Made by a program: the position numbers and the translations under genes
Part shown: one piece after another, positions 19,259-27,261 of the stretch
Layout of the letters: every line of letters begins with the position of its first letter
Numbering within the stretch: the first letter of the stretch is position 1
Source: an uncultured bacterium
GTDB lineage: Bacteria; Verrucomicrobiota; Verrucomicrobiia; Verrucomicrobiales; Akkermansiaceae
Direction: 5' to 3'
Length of the DNA stretch: 64,000 nucleotides
Assembly: GCA_945831585.1 (NCBI GenBank)
Contig: CAMACY010000002.1
Location: 1 to 64,000, forward strand
The notes under the pieces: generated by a model
Seen by the model: the letters and a program-made list of their open reading frames with translations, nothing else
Databases searched by the model: none
Told to the model about the DNA's origin: nothing

Positions 19259-19379
19259 GAAATCGCAGCCCGATTGTAGGCGCGTGCTCCCCGCGCGGCA
19301 AGCGCAAAGTGCGTCCTATCTCCGCCCCCTTGCTGCGAAGAGCCGCCGAAACGGTGTTCCCTGATGCGAAGGCATGGAA

Positions 19380-19409
19380 ACGCCCCTGCTGCGGGGGCAG
19401 CAGGGGCGT
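19380..19409 (-). terminator. 13-bp perfect hairpin downstream of glycogen phosphorylase
   Basis: ACGCCCCTGCTGC GGGG GCAGCAGGGGCGT. Confidence 0.6.
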
Positions 19410-19436
19410 GGGAGGGGGCGGGAGCCTGCGGTGTCG

Positions 19437-21116
19437 TTAGGCTTGCGCGTTGTACATCTTGGTGTAGTACTCGTCGGCCATGCGGTCGGAATCGAAGAAG
19501 GGGCAGATGTCGCCCAGCGCGCGGAAGACGAGGTCGAGCCAGGCCTCGCGGTTGTCGTAGTAGAGCGGCAGTACCTTGGACTCCAGCACATTGTAAAAAT
19601 TGTCGCGGTCGGAGCGGTCGCGCGCTTCGGGTGCCAGACCGGGGTGCGCTTCGGGGATGATGAAGCAGTTTTCACCGTCCTTGGCAAACTCGCGCACCCA
19701 GCCGTCGTTGGTGGAGATGGAGATGGAGCCGTTCATGGTGGCGCTCATGCCGCTGGTGCCGCTGGCTTCGCGCGTGACGACGGGGTTGTTGAGCCAGAGG
19801 TCGGAGCCGTCCTTGAGCAGGCGGCTGAGACCCAGCTCGTAGCCCGTGAGCACGGCGCAACGCGGGTACTTCTCGCTCAGGCGGTTGAGGCGGTTGAAAA
19901 TGTCGACCGCCGCAAAGTCCGTCGGGAAGGGCTTGCCCGCCCAAATCATCTGCACAGGGCGGTTGGTGCGCTGCAACATGCGCTCGAACATGACGGGGTT
20001 TTCCGTGATGAGCCCCGGGCGCTTGTAGGCGGCAAAGCGGCGCGCCCAGACGATGGTGAGGGTATCTTGGTCGAAGAGGTGCCCGGTTTGTTCGCCCACG
20101 GTGCGGAAGAGCTCCTTCTTGAGGGCGCGCTTGCGGTTGAGGAAAGCCTTGCGGTCGCCGGCTGCAAAGGCCTCGGCCAGCTCGGGATCCTGCCAGTATT
20201 CGCGGTTTTGCGCGTTGGTGACGTGGGTGATGGGGCAAATGTCGCTGTAGTCCTTCCACATTTGGCGGGAGACTTCGCCGTGCAGGGCGGAGACGCCGTT
20301 GGCGATGTGAGAGAGCCGCAGCGCGGCCAAGCTGTAGTTGAAGCTCTGCTCGTTGGGGTCGAGCTTGAGCATGCGGCGCACTTGGTCGAGGGTCAGCCCG
20401 TCGAAGAAAGAGAAGTTGGCCATGAGGTTGATGTCCATCTTCTCGTTGCCGGCTTCCTCCGGCGTGTGGGTGGTAAAGACGAAGCGCTTGCGCACGGCTT
20501 CCACATCGCCGCCGTTGCGCGCCAGCATGTTAAACGCGGCGGCGATGGCGTGCGCCTCGTTCATGTGGTAGATTTCCGGCTCCACACCCAGCTCCTCGAA
20601 GAGGCGGGCACCTCCGCGCCCCAGTACGATGTACTGCGAGATGCGGGTCATGGGGTTGGAGTCGTACAGGCGCTGGGTGATGCTGCGCGAGAGGTCGTCG
20701 TTCTCAGGCAGGTCGGTGGAGAGGAAGAACATCGGCGCGGTGCCGAAGGTTTCGGGGCGCAGGAAGTAGGCCTTGACCCACACGGGAGCCCCGCAGATGC
20801 GGATGAGGAACTTGATGTTGTGATCTTCCAGGAAGCTGTATTCTTTGCGGCGGTACTGCACGGCCATGGAGCCGTCCTCGGCGCGGATCTGGTTGTAATA
20901 GCCGTAGGACCACAGAATACCGACCCCGACAAGGTTTTGGCGCAGCGCGCCTGCCGAACGCATGTGCGACCCGGCCAGGTAGCCCAGACCGCCCGAGTAA
21001 ATCTTGAACACGTTGTCGATGGCGTACTCCATGCAGAAGTAGGCGACGGACTTGCTGTAGCGGGGATCGATGTCGTAGGGATGGGCGTATTGAGCCGGCA
21101 GGAAGGATGAACTCAT
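19437..21116 (-). CDS. alpha-glucan / glycogen phosphorylase (short GT35 form)
   Basis: VAYFCMEYAIDN, HMNEAHAIAAAF, FTTHTPEEAGNEK, WARRFAAYKRP, TREASGTSGMSATMNGSISISTNDGWVREF. Confidence 0.88.
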   Translation of the reverse strand: MSSSFLPAQYAHPYDIDPRYSKSVAYFCMEYAIDNVFKIYSGGLGYLAGSHMRSAGALRQNLVGVGILWSYGYYNQIRAEDGSMAVQYRRKEYSFLEDHNIKFLIRICGAPVWVKAYFLRPETFGTAPMFFLSTDLPENDDLSRSITQRLYDSNPMTRISQYIVLGRGGARLFEELGVEPEIYHMNEAHAIAAAFNMLARNGGDVEAVRKRFVFTTHTPEEAGNEKMDINLMANFSFFDGLTLDQVRRMLKLDPNEQSFNYSLAALRLSHIANGVSALHGEVSRQMWKDYSDICPITHVTNAQNREYWQDPELAEAFAAGDRKAFLNRKRALKKELFRTVGEQTGHLFDQDTLTIVWARRFAAYKRPGLITENPVMFERMLQRTNRPVQMIWAGKPFPTDFAAVDIFNRLNRLSEKYPRCAVLTGYELGLSRLLKDGSDLWLNNPVVTREASGTSGMSATMNGSISISTNDGWVREFAKDGENCFIIPEAHPGLAPEARDRSDRDNFYNVLESKVLPLYYDNREAWLDLVFRALGDICPFFDSDRMADEYYTKMYNAQA

Positions 21117-21269
21117 AGTTGTGTATGGTGAAACGAGAGATGCGTGTGCCGCAGACCGAGAAGGGGAGAGATCCCTCATCGGGGGCAACGCTCCCCCTTA
21201 TACATCAGAATGCGCCGGTCGAAAAGGAAAAAATCGTACCGATTGCGCCATCTGTACGTTCGGGGAGTG

Positions 21270-21494
21270 TCATATTTGGTCGGCAAAGGGGGTGGCGTCG
21301 CCGCCCTCCTCCACCGCATGCACCAAGGCAAAGAGGTCGAGCTCGCGGATTTCGGGGCGCTCCGCGAAGCGCAGGAAGGAGTCCAGCGCGCGGCAGATGA
21401 GATCGGTGCGGTTTTGCGGGGTGTTTCCCAGAGCGGCATGAAGGCGTGCGTACTGTGCATCGGCACAGCGGAAGGTGATGGATTTGAGTTTCAC
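21270..21494 (-). CDS. small ribbon-helix-helix-like protein
   Basis: GTG start; beta strand KSITFRC followed by two predicted helices. Confidence 0.5.
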   Translation of the reverse strand: MKLKSITFRCADAQYARLHAALGNTPQNRTDLICRALDSFLRFAERPEIRELDLFALVHAVEEGGDATPFADQI

Positions 21495-21599
21495 GGCGCC
21501 ACTATGGTAGCGCTTGTGTGATTTGTTAGAAAGAAAATTCTTGTATGACGCGTAACAGGTGTAGATAACCGTATACTACTGCGCTAGAATGCCGTCTGC

Positions 21600-21890
21600 A
21601 TGAAATCGCTCAAGAATATTACCCGTTTTACCTACCAGTTCACTTCGTTTCAGGGCTGGCGTGTGACGCTGTGCCGTAATCAGGTGCATTACACGCGTTA
21701 TTTTTCCGATAAGCAGTATGGGGGCGAACAGGCGGCGCTCCGGGCTGCCATTGCCACGCGCAATCATGTGCTGGAGTGTTTGCGTAAGCATCCGTGCGAC
21801 CCGGAGCGGGCGTTCGAGTTGTGCCGGGCAGAGGAGCTGGAGAGCTGCTTCCCCCGCGGGCTGCGTCCGCGCAAGAACTCGCTGTCCTGA
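21600..21890 (+). CDS. stand-alone AP2-like DNA-binding domain protein (copy 1)
   Basis: FTSFQGWRVTLCRNQVHYTRYFSDKQYGGEQAALRAAIATRNHVLECL. Confidence 0.65.
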   Translation: MKSLKNITRFTYQFTSFQGWRVTLCRNQVHYTRYFSDKQYGGEQAALRAAIATRNHVLECLRKHPCDPERAFELCRAEELESCFPRGLRPRKNSLS

Positions 21891-21945
21891 GGGGTGAGCG
21901 GGGCGTCCGGTTCCCTAGGCGCGGCGCGCTGTCGAGGGAATATAA

Positions 21946-21974
21946 AAACCGCATGCCAAGGAGGCATGCGGTTT
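21946..21974 (-). terminator. intrinsic terminator after rpsI
   Basis: AAACCGCATGCC / GGCATGCGGTTT; T-tract on minus strand. Confidence 0.7.
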
Positions 21975-21999
21975 GGAGAGGTTCGTGCCGTGGGGCAGC

Positions 22000-22404
22000 T
22001 TAGCGCTTGCTGAACTGGAAGCGCTTGCGGGCTCCCGGGCGGCCGGCCTTCTTGCGCTCCTTCATGCGGGAGTCGCGGGTGAGCAGACCCTGAGCGCGCA
22101 GCAGGGGGCGGTTCTCCTCGTCGAGCATGACGAGGGCGCGGGCAATCGCCAGGCTGATGGCGCCTGTCTGACCGTGGATGCCGCCGCCGCGGGTGACGAC
22201 CAGCACATCATACTTCTTGATGGTGTTGGTGGCGTAGAAGGGTTGCAGCACGGCGTTCTGCAGGGTGTCCGTCGGGAGGTATTCCTCGAAGCTGCGGCGG
22301 TTGATGGTGATCTTGCCGGACTTGCCTTCCTCGACGGGGGTGAGCCAAGCGTGGGCGATGGCTTCCTTGCGGCGGCCGGTGGCGTTGTAGGGAGTAGTAG
22401 ACAT
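22000..22404 (-). CDS. rpsI: 30S ribosomal protein S9
   Basis: GRRKEAIAHAWL, VTRGGGIHGQTGAISLAIARAL, SRMKERKKAGRPGARKRFQFSKR. Confidence 0.96.
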   Translation of the reverse strand: MSTTPYNATGRRKEAIAHAWLTPVEEGKSGKITINRRSFEEYLPTDTLQNAVLQPFYATNTIKKYDVLVVTRGGGIHGQTGAISLAIARALVMLDEENRPLLRAQGLLTRDSRMKERKKAGRPGARKRFQFSKR

Positions 22405-22418
22405 AGTCGGAAAGGGGC

Positions 22419-22850
22419 TTAGGCGATGGTGACGGCTTCGGGTTGCTGAGCAGCGTGGGGATGCTCGGCACCGCAGTAGACCTTGAGGCGGACAGCCTGC
22501 GCGCGCCCTTGGCGGGTGTGCGGAACCATGCCGAGCACAGCGTGCTCCAGCAGCATCTCGGGGTGCTTGCGGCGCAGCTTGGCGGGGGTGGTCACCACCT
22601 GATTGCCAACGTAACCGGTGTAGCGGGTGTAGATCTTGGCGTGCTCCTTGTTGCCCGTGAGCACCACCTTTTCGGCGTTGACGATCACCACATAGTCACC
22701 GCAATCCACATGGGGGGTGAAAATCGTCTTGTTCTTGCCGCGCAGCAGATTGGCTGCTTCCACGGCCACCTGACCGAGTACCTTGTCGGCGGCATCGATC
22801 ACATACCACTTGCGCTCGATATCCTGAGCTTTGGCAGAGAAGGTTTTCAT
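22419..22850 (-). CDS. rplM: 50S ribosomal protein L13
   Basis: WYVIDAADKVLGQVAVEAANLLRGKNK, VVIVNAEKVVLTGNK. Confidence 0.95.
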   Translation of the reverse strand: MKTFSAKAQDIERKWYVIDAADKVLGQVAVEAANLLRGKNKTIFTPHVDCGDYVVIVNAEKVVLTGNKEHAKIYTRYTGYVGNQVVTTPAKLRRKHPEMLLEHAVLGMVPHTRQGRAQAVRLKVYCGAEHPHAAQQPEAVTIA

Positions 22851-23085
22851 ATTGTTGTCTGTTTTCCGGTTATGGCTTGCGCCTGGCGAACCTCTGGTGT
22901 TCGGGGCGGCTACTCTACTCTCAAATGCCTCTTTTGTCAATCGCATTTTTATGAATGCGGAAAATTTTTTGTGGCTTAGGCATGCCGAGGGTGAAAAATC
23001 TCTTGCCAAAGCGCGGCGGCGGCGCTAAACTCTGCGCGCCGCGCCCGCAGTAGGTCGCGCGCTCCCGAACCATACCGAACGACAC

Positions 23086-23406
23086 ATGGCAAACATCCCC
23101 AATCGCGGCAGCAGGCCGCAGCGTCCCAACGGCTCCGCCGGCGCCCAGCGCCCGGCTCCCGCTCCCAAGGTCAAAAAAGCAAGCGACGACGATGATGAGA
23201 GCGCGGTGGAGATGGAGGGTGTTGTTTCGGCGGTGTTGGCCGGCACGATGTTCCGCGTGAAGGTGGCGGGCGGGCATGAGTTCCTCGCCCACATCTCCGG
23301 CAAGATGCGCAAGCGCTTTATTCGCTTGGTCGTGGGCGATCGTGTGCGCATTGAGGTTTCCCCTTATGACATGAGCAAGGCGCGCATCACGTTCCGCTTG
23401 GGTTGA
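23086..23406 (+). CDS. infA: translation initiation factor IF-1 with N-terminal extension
   Basis: EMEGVVSAVLAGTMFRVKVAGGHEFLAHISGKMRKRFIRLVVGDRVRIEVSPYDMSKARITFRLG. Confidence 0.9.
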   Translation: MANIPNRGSRPQRPNGSAGAQRPAPAPKVKKASDDDDESAVEMEGVVSAVLAGTMFRVKVAGGHEFLAHISGKMRKRFIRLVVGDRVRIEVSPYDMSKARITFRLG

Positions 23407-23430
23407 GTCTTTCTGCTCCTGTCGCTGAAC

Positions 23431-23466
23431 GAAGCCGTCGGCCGCTGCGGTCGGCGGTCTTTTTTG
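23431..23466 (+). terminator. GC-rich hairpin plus T6 tract after infA
   Basis: GCCGTCGGCCGCTGCGGTCGGCGGTCTTTTTT. Confidence 0.6.
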
Positions 23467-23530
23467 TGTGCGGTGGGGGGCGGTGTTGGCTTGCCTTGGG
23501 GGGCGGCGAGTGCTACACTGGGGGGAGGTC

Positions 23531-25636
23531 ATGTTGATTAATCGTGAGATTTCGTGGTTGGAGTTCAACCAGCGGGTGCTGAATCAGGCTCACCGGCAGG
23601 ATTTGCCCTTGCTCGAGCGCGTGAAGTTCCTGTCGATTACGGCGAGTAATCTGGATGAGTTTTTTCAGGTGCGCGTCGGGGGGCTGATGCTGCTGCGCCG
23701 CAGCGGTAAGCCGCGCCGGGATTTGACGGGGCTCTCGCCCGCCGAGCAGTTGGAGCGCATCGGGCAGCGGGCGGAGCGCATGGTGGCTGAGCAGTATGCT
23801 CTGCTGGAGGAGCTGCGCCCCTTGCTGGAGGAGGCGGGGCTCTACCCCCGCTCCATGAGCTCGCTGAATGAGGCGCAGCGGGGGGCTTTGGAGACCTATT
23901 TCGCAGCGGATGTGGCGCCGCTGCTCACGCCCATGGCGATGGAGACGGAGCAGCCGCCCGTGCTGCCGAATCTCAGCCTGATTCTCGCGCTGGAATTGCA
24001 GGCAGAGGGGGCAGAGAGCAGTCGCTTGGTGGCGGTGACGCTGCCCGAGCAGCTCCCGCGTTGTGTGCATGCGGCGGTGTTGGGGCGCGATGCCTATGTG
24101 TTGCTGGAGGATTTGGTGATGACCTTCATCGACAAGTTGTTCCCGCAGGAGCGGCTGTTGAACATGCTGCCGTTCCGCGTGACGCGCAACGGCGATATCG
24201 CTGTGATGGAGGAGGAGGGGGGCGATTTTGCCCGCGAGATGGAGGAGGTGTTGGTGGCGCGCAAGTTTTCCGAGTGCGTGCGGCTGGAGCTGCCGCTGGG
24301 GGGCGATGCGGCGCTGGCCGCGCGTGTGGTGCACATGGTGGGTGGTGAGGAGGCGGCGTTGTTCCGCGTTCCGGGCATGTTGAGGTTGGTCGATTTGCAG
24401 CGTTTGGTTTTTGAGCCCGGTCACGAGCAGCTCAAGGTGGAGCCCTGGGTGAGTGCTTGGCCGGCGGATGTCGATCCCGATTTGTCGATGTTTGAGAATA
24501 TCGCGCAGGGGGATATTCTCATCCACAATCCCTTCGAGTCTTACGAGCCCGTGGTGCGCTTGGCGGAGGAGGCTGCCGCCGACCCTGACACGCTGGCCAT
24601 CAAGCAGGTGCTGTACCGCACGGCGCCCAACTCGCGCTTTATCGCGGCACTGTGCCGTGCGGCGGAGTCGGGCAAGCAAGTGACGGTGCTGGTGGAGCTC
24701 AAGGCGCGCTTTGATGAGCGCTTGAACCTGGCGCAGGCGGAGAAGTTACAGCGCGCGGGGGTGCAGGTGATTTACGGGGTGCGCGGGTTTAAGACACATG
24801 CCAAAATCATGCTGATTGTGCGGCGGGAGAATGGGACGCTGCGCCGCTATTGCCACTTTGGCACGGGTAATTACAACGAGAAGACCGCGCGCCTGTACAG
24901 TGATCTTTCGCTGCTGACCTGCGAGGAGGCTTTCGGCGCGGATGCCTCGCAGTTTTTTAATTCGGTGACGGGGCTGACGCGGTTGACGAGTTTTCGCCGC
25001 CTGTTTCCGAGCCCGGCGCTGATGAAGGCGCGGCTGCTGGAGCTGGTGGAGGCCGAGACGCGGCGCGCGCGCCAGGGGGAGCGCGCGCAGATCCGCGCCA
25101 AGATGAACTCGCTCAACGATGTGGAGATGATGGAGGCGCTGGAGCGCGCAGCGGAGGCCGGGGTGCAGATTCGCCTCAACATTCGCGGCATTTGCTGCTG
25201 GGCGCCCACGAGTGCGCGCGGGCGCGCCTGCACGAGGATTGTGTCCATCGTGGATCGCTACCTGGAGCATGCGCGCATTTTCAGCTTCTACAACGGGGGC
25301 AGCCCGCTGTGCTTTATCGCCAGCGCGGATTGGATGAGCCGCAACCTCGACCGACGCGTGGAGCTGATGGTGCCCATCGAGGAGCCGCGTTTGGCACTAC
25401 GCGTGCGGCAGATTCTCGACGCCTGCTTCAAGGATTCGCGGCAGGCTTCGGTGATGGAGCCGGACGGCAGCTCGCACCCCGTGCCGCGCGGGCGCGCCTT
25501 TGCCATGCAGGCTTATTTGCAGCATCAGGCCAAACGCCGGGCTCGCACGCGCGAGCTGAGCCGCCGCCAAACGCTGGAGCCACACCGCCCCAAGCGCCGC
25601 CGCCGCTCCCCCCTCCCGCCGGAGGCGGAGAGCTGA
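23531..25636 (+). CDS. ppk1: polyphosphate kinase 1
   Basis: NREISWLEFNQRVL, IKQVLYRTAPNSRFIAAL, GFKTHAKIMLIVRRE, HFGTGNYNEKTARLYSDLSLLT. Confidence 0.93.
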   Translation: MLINREISWLEFNQRVLNQAHRQDLPLLERVKFLSITASNLDEFFQVRVGGLMLLRRSGKPRRDLTGLSPAEQLERIGQRAERMVAEQYALLEELRPLLEEAGLYPRSMSSLNEAQRGALETYFAADVAPLLTPMAMETEQPPVLPNLSLILALELQAEGAESSRLVAVTLPEQLPRCVHAAVLGRDAYVLLEDLVMTFIDKLFPQERLLNMLPFRVTRNGDIAVMEEEGGDFAREMEEVLVARKFSECVRLELPLGGDAALAARVVHMVGGEEAALFRVPGMLRLVDLQRLVFEPGHEQLKVEPWVSAWPADVDPDLSMFENIAQGDILIHNPFESYEPVVRLAEEAAADPDTLAIKQVLYRTAPNSRFIAALCRAAESGKQVTVLVELKARFDERLNLAQAEKLQRAGVQVIYGVRGFKTHAKIMLIVRRENGTLRRYCHFGTGNYNEKTARLYSDLSLLTCEEAFGADASQFFNSVTGLTRLTSFRRLFPSPALMKARLLELVEAETRRARQGERAQIRAKMNSLNDVEMMEALERAAEAGVQIRLNIRGICCWAPTSARGRACTRIVSIVDRYLEHARIFSFYNGGSPLCFIASADWMSRNLDRRVELMVPIEEPRLALRVRQILDACFKDSRQASVMEPDGSSHPVPRGRAFAMQAYLQHQAKRRARTRELSRRQTLEPHRPKRRRRSPLPPEAES

Positions 25637-25702
25637 GGGCGGGAGGGCTCGCGGCGCAGGGGATGCATGGCGGTGCGGGACGGGAGGGCTCGCGTCGGGG
25701 GC

Positions 25703-27244
25703 TTACTCCGTCGTTTCGCTGCTCAGCACGCGCAGGGCAGGGATGCCGCGGCGGCGCAGCTGCTCATCGCTGGCATCGGCGGTGCGGCGGTCTAGGTAGA
25801 GCTCGTAGGGGGCTTTGTTGATGCGGATGCGGATGATGTTGTCCTCCGTGTCGCGCTCGAGCAGCTCGGCCAGCTCATCGAGGTGGTGCACCGTGCAGCC
25901 GTTGACGGCGGTGACCAGCGCCTCGCCGGCTTGCTCGTAGCCGGAGGTGGCGGGGGTGGGGATGACGAGGGTGAGGGCAACGGGTTCGCGGATGCCCTGC
26001 TCACTCAGCTTGGTCTCCTGCTGCTGCGCGCGGAGGAAGGCGAGGGGGATTCCCGTGTTGTTATTTTTCTTCAGGGCATCGATATAGGTGGCATCGAGGG
26101 GTTGGAAGACGAGCCCACCGCGGATGATGTAGCGCGGGCGGCTGCCGGGTTCTGCGACGGCACGGAGCCCGCTGCGGAGCACATCGCGGTTGAGGGGAAC
26201 CTGCAGCTCCTGCTGCTCGCCCCGGCGGCGGATGCTTAGCGTGAGCTCCTCCCCCAAGGGCTTGAGGATGCTCAGCAGCGAGCCTGCCGCGCAGCGCCCG
26301 TAGAGGGGGTGCTCGCAGCGTCCGCTCGCATCGATGGGCATGCCCTCGATGGTGGTGATGACGTCCCCTTCCTGCAGCCCGGCTGCCGCGGCTGCTCCCC
26401 CCGGAAAGACGCGGGAGATGTAGAGCCCGCCGGAGCCTTCGGTCAAGCCGAGGTAGTGGTGCAGCACCGGATCCTGAACGGCGCGGAGCTGCACCCCCAA
26501 CAGGGGGGTGCCTGTCTGCTCCTCGCGCAGGAAGCGGGCGATGAGCTCTGCGTTGACGATGTTGAGCTGCTCGCCGCTCCCGGAGGTGGCGAGCCCCACC
26601 AGTTTGCCCTCGCGGATGACGGGGGTGCCGGGACCGCTCCCCTCGGGGAGTCGCTCGACTTGCAGCATCAGCTGCGGCACATTCCCCGAGACGCCGCAGA
26701 CTTCGCCCCGGCGGGCAAAGGCGTGCAGCCCGTTGGCCTTGCCCACGACATCGGCGGTGTCGCCGAGCTTCAGCGGGCTGCCGATGGCAAGCTCGGGCAT
26801 GTCGTGGAAGAGGGCGGCGGCATCGGCCTCCTGCGCCACGCTGAGCAGCGCCAGGTTGAGATCGCGGTCGCAGCGCAGGACGCGCGCGGGGACGCTGAGC
26901 GAGTCATCGGGCAGCGAGAGCTCGGCGTAGGTGGCGGCGGTGAGCGGCTCGGCGGTGCTGAGCACCAGCCCGCGCCCCAGGTAGATGCCGAGGGCTTTCC
27001 TGTAGCGCATCTCCTGCTTGAGCCAGGGAACCAGCCGGTTGTAGTCCTGTTGCGCGGTGCGCACGAGCACGAGCCCGCGCGCCGCCTCGGCGGAGGGCGA
27101 TGCCGCCGGCTCGGCGGGAGCCGCCTGCGCCGGAGCCGGGGTGGCGGGGGCGGGGCGGTGCGCATCGGGTGCGGTGCGCGGGGTGGGTTTGCAGGCCGCG
27201 AGCGCGAGGCCGCATAGTGCCGGCAGAATCAGAGAGCGAGACAT
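25703..27244 (-). CDS. Deg-like trypsin-fold/PDZ lipoprotein, predicted catalytically inactive
   Basis: Lipobox LAAC; CDRDLNLALL retained, His and Ser motifs lost; PDZ GLQEGDVITTIEG; RYIIRGGLVFQPL shared with the neighbour. Confidence 0.75.
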   Translation of the reverse strand: MSRSLILPALCGLALAACKPTPRTAPDAHRPAPATPAPAQAAPAEPAASPSAEAARGLVLVRTAQQDYNRLVPWLKQEMRYRKALGIYLGRGLVLSTAEPLTAATYAELSLPDDSLSVPARVLRCDRDLNLALLSVAQEADAAALFHDMPELAIGSPLKLGDTADVVGKANGLHAFARRGEVCGVSGNVPQLMLQVERLPEGSGPGTPVIREGKLVGLATSGSGEQLNIVNAELIARFLREEQTGTPLLGVQLRAVQDPVLHHYLGLTEGSGGLYISRVFPGGAAAAAGLQEGDVITTIEGMPIDASGRCEHPLYGRCAAGSLLSILKPLGEELTLSIRRRGEQQELQVPLNRDVLRSGLRAVAEPGSRPRYIIRGGLVFQPLDATYIDALKKNNNTGIPLAFLRAQQQETKLSEQGIREPVALTLVIPTPATSGYEQAGEALVTAVNGCTVHHLDELAELLERDTEDNIIRIRINKAPYELYLDRRTADASDEQLRRRGIPALRVLSSETTE

Positions 27245-27261
27245 GGCAGAAGAGGGGAAAT

